Positions 23,362-34,200 of a DNA stretch of 64,000 nucleotides are shown piece after piece; the first letter of the stretch is position 1; the number at the start of each line of letters is the position of its first letter. The notes beneath the pieces are model-generated. The model was not told where the DNA came from. It ran no database searches and worked only from the letters and a program-made list of their open reading frames with translations. The position numbers and the translations under genes were made by a program. Source of the stretch: Chamaea fasciata (lineage: Eukaryota; Chordata; Aves; Passeriformes; Sylviidae); assembly GCA_029207755.1 (NCBI GenBank), contig JARCOQ010000003.1, forward strand, positions 97,294,646 through 97,358,645, in the 5' to 3' direction.

Positions 23362-25086
23362 AAGGATCCATGTGGTGATTCTATCTTCCTGGGCTGGTGG
23401 GAACAGATAGTAGGAGATATGTATCTAAAGCATATAAATTTTCTGCTAGAAAGGGACTTTTCTTCCTGTATATTATGCCCATGAAGAAATCAATTAAGAA
23501 TATATTCTGCTTAGTCAGGTGAACAGATTTTTTTGCTGAAAATTATAAACTAGATCATAGCTATCTACTTTCAGACTTAGTAAAGAAGGTATGCATTCAG
23601 GATCAAGGTGGGAATCAATAAGATCATGAGCTGTGGGCTAGTGCATCCAGTTTAAAAATCTGTGCAAGAATATGCCAGAAATTTTTCCTTGTGTCACTTG
23701 TAGATAATTTAATTATAGGCTTTAGAAGAAAACAAAGTATGTGTTTTTTTCTTCTCTGCTCATGATCTCCTATCAAATGATATTTATCTGTCTGGTCCTA
23801 TCTGTCCTTGCTCCCCACTCCCTATATTCTGTATGAATGTTTTAAATAGTTTTTTACCTTGAAAGGAATAGGCACACCTGGCCAGGAAATATTTGACCTA
23901 GGGCATTTACAGGAGAAATTGAGGCACCTCCTCATAATGATATGGGTTCCATATGAATTATCAGTATATTCTAAACATATCTGCTGCTAAAGCTCATCTC
24001 TTTGAGGAAGGACTTTTGGTCTCCTGACAATGGGAGGTTGGCACTGGCTCTGTCCATGGCTGTCCCCTCTGAAACTGAACTGGATGAGTCTCCAGCACAT
24101 CACTTGACCCAGACCGCTTCTGTTTGCCATTTGGCACCCATCTGTTTCCTCAGTTCAAAGTGCTTGAAGTAAGGTGAAGACTGCATTACAGTTCCCAGGG
24201 CAATAGTCTATATAAACACAGCCAGTCTCCTCTCAGAAGGAGTGAGCTGGTTTAATCCTAAGTGTAGCTCAAGTGGAGCAGAAATCAATAGATGGAGAGC
24301 ACGGATGGTCAGGGGAGTAGTACCTGTGGTGAAAAATACAAGGAAGGAAATTATTTGGCACTGGTATTTAAACCTGTGCATTTCCTCTGCTCAAAGAACT
24401 TCAGTTTGATCAGTCAAGGTTCCCCAAATCCAAATGTCAGGTGGCCCAGCAGTTTGCAGTAAGTAATTTAGTGAGGCTCAGCTGGGGATGGGCAGAAGTA
24501 AAATCATAAGTTCCCTAGCACAAACTAAAGAAGCAGAGAGTTGTGGTCAGGGATTGAAGAAAATCACACATGCTATGGATCTGCACAGAGGGGGCCCTCT
24601 AACACCCTCTCATCAGTGGGTTATGCCACCTTGCTACACCAATTTACATCCCATTTCAGAGCCCTGAGTTGGCTCTGAAGTAAAGTTAAAGTTGAGTTCA
24701 AAGCAATGCAGCTGCTTCCAGGAGCTGCTGTGCATGGGGCAGGACTGTTAGGGGAAATAGTGATTTCTCTTTGAAGTCCTGCTGCTAGATGGATGCTGCT
24801 TGTCTCATGTTACTGTAAGCGTCAAGTAACTTAAAAGCAAGCTTCAATTTACTGAGCAGAGGACAACGGGAGAGGCAAAAATATTTGTCAGCTGTGCTAA
24901 TGACTTTTCTGTAAGGCCCACATGCCTAGAAAACCAAAGAAATTGCAAGTAAATTTGATTTCTACAAACAATTTTCCAAGAAAACAGATGCACTGACACT
25001 GGGTATCAATCAGATTATTGGCAAGACAAAGTGAAATATAAACCATTTGGGGTACATGTTTCATAAATCACTCAATTTTTAATCTG

Positions 25087-25108
25087 ATATATATATATAT
25101 ATATATAT
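25087..25108. repeat. (AT)n microsatellite
   Basis: Perfect AT alternation of about 11 units, followed by 100 bases of AT-rich sequence. Confidence 0.9.
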
Positions 25109-26858
25109 GCATATTTATAATTTAAGATATTTATGTATTTATATGTTTGTGCATTATACATAAAAATGTTATATACACTATATATAATTGTTTTACTAGG
25201 ATATAACTGAAAATATAATTATTAATAGGAAGGACAGACTTAATATGCACAAGTCTTAAGCTTTTAATCAATTTTCCTCTTATTTTCCTCTCTGATCAGT
25301 GAAACAGTACTGTATCCAAGACATATTCTAGAGTGAATAGTTTGGAGTCCAAGTTCTGCAATTCAGCTATGGCATCAGTAATCTGGAAATAGCTCAGTGC
25401 TACCCGAGTTATTCTGTGATATTCTGCGAGCCATTCTGTGATATGTTTGGCAGCTGGGAAAGTACAGAGTGTGAGTGATCATGCAAGGAAGTCTGAGGTT
25501 GTTCACATGACTGATAAGTTTCCTGTCTGCCTTTCCTTCCAACACTGGATGGTACCACTTGCCCATAAATTATCTGCCCTTTATCAACATGCATCACCCT
25601 AATTTAGTTCAAAATCTTGACTGAAGGTTCAATTCTCTTATCTCAGTCTCCGAGGCTGCTGAGACTGGCCACAAGTACACACCACAGTGCAGTAAAGTGT
25701 GAGGTATGTAAAGCTATGTCATGTATTGCATATTATGAATGTGCTTGCAACTATAATCACATCATGCAATTTTGCTTATAATATGCATCAGCCGTTGCAA
25801 GGGAGAATAAAGTCACCTGAAAATATGTTTAAGGATATCATGGAGTTTGACATTCATTGCAGGGCCTTTCCTCTCAGAAATGTCATTTGCTGGCAAAGCA
25901 TGTCTATGCATCCTGGTTATATAATGGTCATGAAAATTATCTTCCCCAAAAAGTATCTGAAATAAAATAATTTTGTTTTCTCATCATTCTTATTAAAGTG
26001 AAGAACCGTTAGCACATACACCGAGTTTATATAACCAATGGCAAATTTTTTATTTTTCTGGAAAAATCTAACTCTAATGTTGTAATTTAAATCAAAATGA
26101 GCCTTTCTATGCCATTATTTCTCACTGCTTACCTAACCATTGTTTGTCCTCCACATTTTATATTTTACGAATCAAATCCTTCACTGTGGAAAGGTCCCAA
26201 AGAAATTAATAGATACCTGAAAATTGGCAGTGTTCTGGAACAGAAATACATTGCTCCAAAATCTTACATAAATCAAAAATTATACGGAATATCTGAACTA
26301 TCATCTGAGAGTTTTTTGATTATTACCCTATAGCACTCTATAGATAAATTTGTCAGTGGTAGCTGCATAGTATTATGAAATGGGGCGATGTAAGGATTAG
26401 TATGAAATGGAATTGAACTGAATCAGAAAACAAAGTTTTCCAGGAGGGACAGGCTGTAAGTAAATTGGGCTTGCAAAAATTCTGTCAACAGTAAAGAATA
26501 ACCCTGAATTATAAACACAATCTAATTTTTAAAATTCAGCAAAAATTAAACATCTTGAGGCAATGTTTTTTTTTTTTGTTTGTTTGTTTGGTTTTTTTTG
26601 CATCACTTGTACGGTGCTCTAAGGACAGGCCATTTGGATATAAAATCATGTGCATAAACACCAAGCGGTTTTATTTCTTTTTTAAATTGTCTTGTTTGGT
26701 TGCAAAATAATGAGTTTGGTTGGATTATACTTGTAATTCACTTGACTGCAGAAGGGTGCTTTTTCTCTTAAGTGCTCTGAGACTAGTATTGATATCTGCT
26801 GAGTGAATTTAACTGTAATATGTTCTGTATCTTGAAATACAAAATTTCCAATGTAACC

Positions 26859-26916
26859 CTTGATCTTTATAGATCAAGATCTTTCTAACCAACATCTTTA
26901 TCATGTTGGTTAGAAA
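26859..26916. repeat. two adjacent perfect hairpins
   Basis: The first hairpin pairs CTTGATC (26859-26865) with GATCAAG (26872-26878) across a 6-nt loop. The second begins 3 nt later and pairs TTTCTAACCAACAT (26882-26895) with ATGTTGGTTAGAAA (26903-26916), a 14-bp stem with no mismatch around a 7-nt loop. No rho-independent terminator is implied, because this is eukaryotic DNA. The pair could be a transposon end, a small structured RNA or chance. Confidence 0.75.
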
Positions 26917-27308
26917 CTCTCACCAATATATTTGAACTTTCCAAGAACACACACTTATAATCTGTTGAAGATCTCAGGCTTTCATCTAGAAAAATCCCAT
27001 TTTCAAGTGATATTTAAGCAGCTAGCTACCTGCTAGAGGTTTACAGTACTACTTCCTTCTAATAAGCAAGCATTCATGACCCAAAGGTGCAGTTTGTCTT
27101 CTGAGAATGATGTAAGAACAAATATAGTCCACTGGAATGGCCCCTGAAGACTGATATGAAAAAATATATTGAATATTGCTGCAGAATGGCTAAAATCTAA
27201 TTGAAAGGGTCTTCACTACCTTTCATTTAAATTCTACTAGGTTCTTCTATGGATACAGATGAATGAAATACTTTTTTCCAAATCTAAAGACTTGTCTAAG
27301 ATATCTGA

Positions 27309-27443
27309 GATTAGCCCAGTTGGGTCAAGCACAGTACAAAAAACACTAAGGTTGTGGGTTTGATCCTCAGATGGGCTTAACACTTAAGATTTGGACTTGA
27401 TGATCCTTGTGGGTCTCTTTCAACTCAGAATATTCTGTGATCT
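27309..27443 (+). mobile_element. tRNA-derived SINE with CR1 tail (TguSINE1-like)
   Basis: The 5' part (about 27309-27377) looks like a decayed tRNA gene. It has an A-box-like TTAGCCCAGTTGGG at 27311-27324 and a B-box-like GGTTTGATCCT at 27358-27368, spaced as in tRNA genes, so both internal RNA polymerase III promoter boxes are visible. The layout fits tRNA-Ile, but the anticodon-loop region is mutated to A-rich sequence. From about 27391 it runs into a CR1 LINE 3' end (GATGATCCTTGTGGGTC ... AACTCAGAATATTCTGTGA). Zebra finch TguSINE1 has this chimeric structure; its tail would let the CR1 reverse transcriptase copy it. The copy carries many substitutions, so it is probably old and immobile. 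The family name is from memory. Confidence 0.85.
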
Positions 27444-28204
27444 TTACATCAGGCAGGAAAAAAAAAACAATGCTGTGCTTCCCTGGGACTTTTGCTGTCA
27501 AGTGGGATGAGTGGATATGTATGTGCAAATATGTGCATGCAGAAGAGGAAAACCAAGCTGCAAATCTCAGCACAGAAACAGCCTGCAGAGGAATCACCAA
27601 CATATTCTGATTATTCCCAACAACTTTGGCCCCAAGAACGATCCTGAAAGAAGCTTTGAAGGATGCAGAGAAAAGGGGTTTGATACCTTTGGCAAGGAAA
27701 TGGCCTCTTGTTGCTTGAAACTGTATATTTTTGAAGAAAATAGAACTATGTACATTTCTGTTGACAGAATATCATCAATAACTCCCTCCAGCAGGAATAA
27801 ACTTCAAGACCTCAAATTTCCAGCCAGCTACTAAGATCACAGATGGAAACAGCTTTGTGTAGGGTTTTCCACTTCAGTTACATGCTCTGGACATGAGTGT
27901 CTGCTGTATGCTGAAGACACACTGATTTGCTGTACATTTCTGGTCAAAACATGGTTCTAACTGAATGTTAATCCTGATGATTCATTACCTTGTCATTGTT
28001 TGTGTAATAAATTTACTAAACCCTCATTCAAGCAGTGTTGATAAGCAAAGCACACAACTCTTCAAACAGTACCACAGATTTCTTTAGCCCTAGGCACAAA
28101 AGTGATATTTTTTGTTCATCTTTTATGGAGTTTGGTATTAATCCCTGTATGTAATTATGACAGTAATATCCTGTAACAATGTGCCTGTAACAGCTAGCAA
28201 CAGT

Positions 28205-28242
<38 letters not shown>
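28205..28242. repeat. (TAC)n microsatellite, 12 units
   Basis: Twelve perfect TAC units, with no coding frame of note across them. Confidence 0.95.
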
Positions 28243-28969
28243 TTTAAAAAAACCCTCTTCCAAACATTTCCCTTTGTGGTAATTATTTGAATGAACACTG
28301 AGACAGATGAATGAGGTATTGCCGACTTGGAAAGATTAAAAATCATTTAAATCCAGGCTGAACTCCTCTGACAGCCAACTGAAATAGAACAGGCTTCCCT
28401 GAACATTCACTAATCCCAAATGTCTGAGGTGCCTATTTAAGTGTAAGATAAATCACCCTTTTCTGATATTTTATTTATTTATTTCCTTTTCTTTCTCAGA
28501 TGAGCTGGTAAAATATCAGTTTTAAGAGATCTAATCCCTGTATCAGAACTGAGACAAAGTGTGAGGCACCTAAATTCCCCAGGTACTGATTCAAGGCATC
28601 CCAGTGCAGGCCAATCTATCTGGCCAAAAGATTATTTCTGTATTTTTACAGTAGGCAGCCATTGGAAAAAAATGCAATAGACCCAGATGTATGTGCTGAA
28701 AATTAGGAATGCCATGCATCCCTGGGGGTAGTACTTGGAATCCTTATGGCTGGGCTTTAAATGTGGCGTCACTGTCCTCCGTCAGCATGACTCCTGTCTT
28801 TCAGCTGGAAAGTGAAATGCCATTTATAGAAGATCCCATGATTCATAAGAAAGCCAATACTCAGTAGAAGATGACTCTAAAAGGCTGATTTCAGTTTAAC
28901 ATATTTATCAAAAGAATTTAAGTTTCCAAAGACATTTTCAATGGCATTTCTGTTTTGTGAAACAATAAT

Positions 28970-29044
28970 TAAACAATGAAAATAAGTAAATAATGAAAAT
29001 TTCAAATAAAAGCAACTCCAATTTTAAGGAATTTTCATTGTTTA
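28970..29044. repeat. 14-bp inverted repeat with 47-nt spacer
   Basis: TAAACAATGAAAAT (28970-28983) is exactly complementary to ATTTTCATTGTTTA (29031-29044). The total span is 75 nt, the size of a microRNA precursor, but the spacer does not show obvious further pairing by eye. Being AT-rich, it may be chance. Confidence 0.6.
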
Positions 29045-29412
29045 GCAGCTCTCATTTCTTTAATGTATTTTTTCTGGACTAATCTAAGAATTTCCCTGGA
29101 GAAATGGAAGACTCATAAAATTTTCAGTCATATTTTTGTAAGAAAAGTTTTTTGTCATAATCCATACTCTTTGAAATAAAGTGCTATCAATCTATCCACC
29201 TTCTAGTAGTCACTCAGTATTAGACCAAGGCACAGTATTTATTTGGATTATGATTCTGTAGCTCCCCAATATATGATGACATACAAAACTCATGCTTAGA
29301 AAGGAAACCCTGGAAGCTACACTCTTCATTACATTTGCTGTCCTCATTTAATTCTATAAACTTTTCAATTATCCTTAAAATTTTGTGGAAGGATGTGATT
29401 GTTTTAAGGACA

Positions 29413-29472
29413 GTTTTGTTTTGTTTTGTTTTGTTTTTTTTTTTTTTTGTTTTTGTTTTTGTTTTTGTTTTT

Positions 29473-29508
<36 letters not shown>
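29413..29508. repeat. (GTTTT)n and poly-T low-complexity tract
   Basis: Ninety-six bases composed only of G and T: GTTTT units first, then T runs, further GTTTT units and finally about 35 T. On the minus strand this reads as A-rich, CAAAA-type sequence. No retroelement body was recognised on its minus-strand 5' side. Confidence 0.95.
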
Positions 29509-29514
<6 letters not shown>

Positions 29515-29961
29515 GCAATGTCTAGAGTCCAGTCGTAAGGATTTCAAATGCTAACTTGGTACAAAGCTTATGAATTCTCACAGGTTATTGAGTATTTGAG
29601 GAAACTGATCCAGGCCCAAATTGAAAACACATTATGTATCTGGCAAGAGAAGAAATTAGATTTATTGATTAGGTTTTTTTATCAAGTAATACTTCACATG
29701 AAAGTGTGAAGCTCTCTATAGGACATGCCTGATTGCAATCACAGACCATTAAAAAAGGAATAAACTGGCTTCAGCACATAACAGCATTTACAGGATATAT
29801 TGAGCAGTGCTAAAATAAAGAATGTCATAAATTGTGTGCTGCAGCAATTTTCAAACAGCCAGTCACCTCTGCTGTGAACCTTACCATATTTTAATTGTCT
29901 GAACTGTGCTATTATGAATCTCTTTCTTTAGGAAAAAATCTCAAGCTTAGCCAGAAGTTAC

Positions 29962-30037
29962 TGGAATGCTCAATGTTTTTTTAAGATGCTCGCCATTGTC
30001 TCAGCTTAGACAACAAATTCTGCCTAACCATAAAATA
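29962..30037 (+). repeat. duplicated 76-bp segment, copy 1
   Basis: It matches 30824-30900 in the same orientation with about four substitutions and one extra T in a T run. Both copies begin TGGAATGCTCAATG and end CCATAAAATA. Sequence similarity stops abruptly on both sides. The copies are about 860 bp apart. Confidence 0.85.
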
Positions 30038-30823
30038 CTAAAACCCCTGCATATTTACCTAATGAGAAGTTTTCAAGCAGCCCTTATGTGTTGACACTTA
30101 TCCATTAACATAAAAAGTAGGAACAAACCCTGGCTAATTACTCTTGAACTATAGTTTTTCAATGCCATTTTACTGGATTATGTTGAAAAAGTAATTCAGA
30201 AGCACCCCACCCCATTGGCCAGGTGTCAGTCACATTATTGGATTGCACATATTCCTATTCCAAACTAGGAATTCCACTATTACAGGTGGAAATTTTTATT
30301 TTCTTAGGCAATATTAGAGCTTTACTGCATTTCTGTGAAAGATCTCAGCAATACTCTAAAACTGTTTTCATATTTAAAAAAAACATTAAAAATGGCTTTT
30401 TGTACAAACCCCTACAAGCAGAATAATTACATTGTTCCTCTTCAGTAACAGAAGGCCAGCTGGCAATAATCTACTTCTGCTGCAACTCGGGTGAGGCCAG
30501 AACCTGTGGATAGCTTTACCCGTACCTCAGTAAAATCAGGGTTTGGCAGTAATAAATCTATTGTATTAGAGATGTCAGGTTCTTGGAGGTCTTCACTGGT
30601 GCCATCAGAGGAAAAAATGAGCCTGAGTATGGCTGGCTACACTGCAGTCACACCTCCCCTGCAGGCTCAGCTTGGCTTCATCCAGTCGTGCAACACACGA
30701 GCTTGCACAAGAGCTGTGATTTCATGGATATATTTTGTTCTCAGGTGCCATGGAGTATATGCCACAATATTCACTTGGTGCCACTGTGTTGTGTTAAAGT
30801 TTGTAACACAAGTTATAATTTAT

Positions 30824-30900
30824 TGGAATGCTCAATGTTTTTTTTAAGATGCTTGCCATTGCTTCAGCTTAGACAACAAATTCTGCCTGACCATAAAATA
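30824..30900 (+). repeat. duplicated 76-bp segment, copy 2
   Basis: Second copy of the segment at 29962-30037. Similarity ends at both edges, so this is a short dispersed duplication rather than a large one. It may be two fragments of an unrecognised interspersed repeat. Confidence 0.85.
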
Positions 30901-31240
30901 AAGATCTCCTTGGAGTGTTGTCCAGTTGTGCTAAGAAAGAGGAGAACTTTCCAGCCTTATAATGCTTTCCCCCCAATGAGGTTTTGGGTTAAATATTGTA
31001 TCTAGCACTTCAGGAATCTCACTTTTTACTGCCTCTAGATTTCACTGGGTGTGTTACAAGATGTACACAATTTAACACTACTTATTAGTAACTGGATTCT
31101 TCCTATTTTTAGAAGACCTAAGAAAATAATAATAGAAAATTTAAAATAAACATATACATAATAATATAATAATTATATTTATAGAAAAAAAATATAAAAA
31201 AACAACAGCAACAAAACCCCAAGAATTATTCCTATTATCC

Positions 31241-31241
<1 letters not shown>

Positions 31242-31283
<42 letters not shown>
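31242..31283. repeat. (ATT)n microsatellite, 14 units
   Basis: Fourteen perfect ATT units, preceded by about 60 bases of very AT-rich sequence. Confidence 0.95.
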
Positions 31284-34200
31284 TTGTTCAAAAAAGTATG
31301 TCTGTATTTTAAAACCCAGAGTTCTGAATTAGCAAATTGTGCAGTCTCTTGTTCATTCAGTGGATGAAGGCTTAGGAAACATCACAGCTGCTAAAATGAA
31401 CAATAAACACAACGCAATAGAAATGCAGATAAATATTTATATGTAATTAAAAGTATCAGCTGGAATTATACAGATGCATTAGTGTAAATCTAGAACAAAC
31501 CTGTGCATGACTTGATAGAGGTAGAATGCAGATTTGCAGCAGTTTCCATGAACGGTTCTATTCTACTCCTATCTTTACATTTGTAAGAAAAAAATATCAT
31601 TAAGAGTATATGGTCTTGACTGAGGATCAAAACTAAAATTATTGAAATGAGCTATGGGATTTCATTTTGGAGCCAAGAGATTAAACACAGTTACTTATCA
31701 GTCACCCAGCAGCTTAGTTTGTCACTCATCTGCACTGAACTCAGTAGTCCAAAATCAATATACTGCAGCTGCAGAATAAATACAATATATGCCCTTGGAA
31801 GAGGAAAGCATGTGGTGTGTAAAATGATAGGTACGATGATCAAAGTGAAAATGAACAATAGATTTTTATTTTCTTCTTTCCCATACTGTTTCTAATAAAG
31901 AGGAGTTAGCACTGTAAAATGGAAAGTGTTTTCTCCTGTATATGTCCATTCTTCATCTCTTGCTGCACCTGTGAATACAAAAAATAGATGATGGAAACTC
32001 TTGGGCTTGTTAAGAATATTGCTCTTAATTCTGTCCAAATAGGGATATTGTGCATATACTTCCACGCATATTTTATTACTCCCCTATATACACATATATA
32101 CACTCAGGCATCTACCCACAGAGACATATCCTCTATGTACATTGAGAATGCAGGAAAAAAAAAAGGGAATAAATCAAATTTTTGTATGCTTATTTGACTG
32201 ATAAAAATACCAGTTGTTTATAGATTAAATAAAAGTTTAATTAAGTGAAAGTATGCAAGGAAGTATTCCTATTTTAAATGCCCTATGAAGATTATCTAAT
32301 AAATCCCTACAACTTCTCCAAGTCCCTTTGTAATATTTCTCAATTAAGATGCTATTTACTCCCACTTCTGGCTAATTAATGTGGATGCAAAAGAAGAACA
32401 GAACAGTCCCTCTAGTCACAGCACATCTACCTGCCACAGCTCATTTTTCTGCTATCTATCATCATTCTTTATTTATAGATCTGAGGTGATTTTAAACCCA
32501 CATGACTTTGGGTCCTTTTATGAAGGGTACTTAGATAAATAAAGATGCTGATAGATGAGACTTCAAAATATCTTTTTCTGATTTCAGAACCTGCATTAGA
32601 AATAAATAAAAATGCTGTGTGAGACAATCCTCTCTTCCAAAGGGCTCTAAATATCAGCTGACGAAATGTTATCACCTCCTGTGTTTGACAATTTAATGTA
32701 TTTTTCTGTGTTGCTTGTTCCTGTCACGTATTTGCAAAGCCACATCTTCTTTCTCTCCCCTCCCTTTGCCAATGCAAGTTCACCTGGTTGCCTGTCTGCC
32801 CTTCTGCTTTCTGTGCCAGCCTGTAACATCTGAGCACTCAAGTGACTGCTATGATGTCAGACCAATTTAATTTCTGCAAAGCTTCATGGTGATGCTCTCT
32901 CCTGTACAATTAACTGTAAACCTTTCTTTTGCCCTCTGCAGTAAAGTGCAATAAGGAATCATTGCAACCATTTAGCAACACAGGCTACTAAAAAAAAAAA
33001 AAAAAAGCAAAAGAAAAAGCAATGCTGGATATTGTCCACATACTAATTATGTCAAAAGGAGAGTAGTTGAAAACAGCCAATGAAAAAGCTGTATAAAAAA
33101 CTGGGCCCGTATCTGCATTGACTTTTACAGCTGACCAGGTCACCCAGATCCATCATTTTGCACCTTCACGTTATCCTACACTATGACTGTATGACACATT
33201 TCTCGGGTGTAACTTTGAAGCACAGGCATCCTAGGTAACTGCCTATGGAGCTGCCAGTTACTCCACTGATGGAAAAATTATTCCACTTTAATTCCCAGAC
33301 ATAAGAAACACCCCAACAACTCACAAACCCTGAGAGAAGACCAGATCTTTTCCAAGGGACAGATCAACATATGAATCAAACTTAAAAGCAAGAATAAACA
33401 AGCACACTAAAGTTCTCCATGCTAGATTGCCGCGGGAAGGCAGGATTTTGTAGAAGAAAGGAGGCTAAAACCCCAAATCATGCTAAAAAATAAATTCCTG
33501 CTTTGGCTCCCACCATCATTTCCCAGCTTGCCCCTGCTCCTCTGCCATAGCTGTCTCTCCACTGAAGTGGTTTCTCTGCAGCTCACAGCACAGAGATGTC
33601 TCCTTCAAAGAGGTTGCAGAGAGGCCATCACATGAAAATGACTGTAGTTTCAGGCTTCATTAACCTTTTGTGGATTTAGTACTGATGGCCTGGTAGGCAC
33701 TCTGCTTACTAAACCACTTCATTTATTGGTTGCTATCCCAGCTAACACAATGAAATATGTCGCCACATACCTCTTTCACAAAAGTTCAACCTAGAAGAAT
33801 GAATAATAGGTGGAAGAGATGGAAGTGGTTCAGACAAACTTACGAAAATATTTTATGTAAATTTTGTTTCCCGAAACTAGGGTGTTGATGGTTTTATGGC
33901 ATCCTTCGATTTCTCTCCTTCTACTCTTGAAAGATGGTGGTAGTATATGAATGACCAGACAAGACCTTCAGTGGATGATATGAAAAATATGGACAAAAAA
34001 GCAGCTCCTCCAGGAAAAAGTATAATTGGAGTAATCTCAGAGCTTTTCCACCTCTCACCATCAGTTAGAAGAACTGGATTGTCTAGATACAGAGATCCAT
34101 CATGTGCTGATTACTTGCAGGAACCTCAGCCTCACTACATTGCTCGGGCCCATTCCTTCCTTCTAGACAGCTGGAATAGTTTTTGCAAGCTGTCAGAAGC

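Larger units (their letters stand above)
18958..27308. other. non-coding stretch, no gene recognised
   Basis: No recognised gene. It contains a T/G run at 23321-23361, a TA run at 25087-25108 within a wider AT patch to about 25215, a T/G run near 26568-26600 and the paired hairpins at 26859-26916. Open frames reach 118 codons (19628-19984), with no recognisable motif. A weak CR1-tail-like ATTCTGTG repeat occurs near 25410-25442 but lacks any further CR1 sequence. Confidence 0.55.

Noticed and set aside
25405..25445. ATTCTGTG-like repeats reminiscent of a CR1 terminus.
   Set aside because: No CR1 body sequence precedes them, so they are too short to call.
25627..25640. GGTTCAATTCTC resembles a tRNA B box.
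   Set aside because: There is no A box or cloverleaf pairing upstream.
30583..31005. 140-codon frame on the plus strand.
   Set aside because: It runs through copy 2 of the 76-bp duplication, is cysteine-rich and hydrophobic without a motif, and begins inside another overlapping frame.
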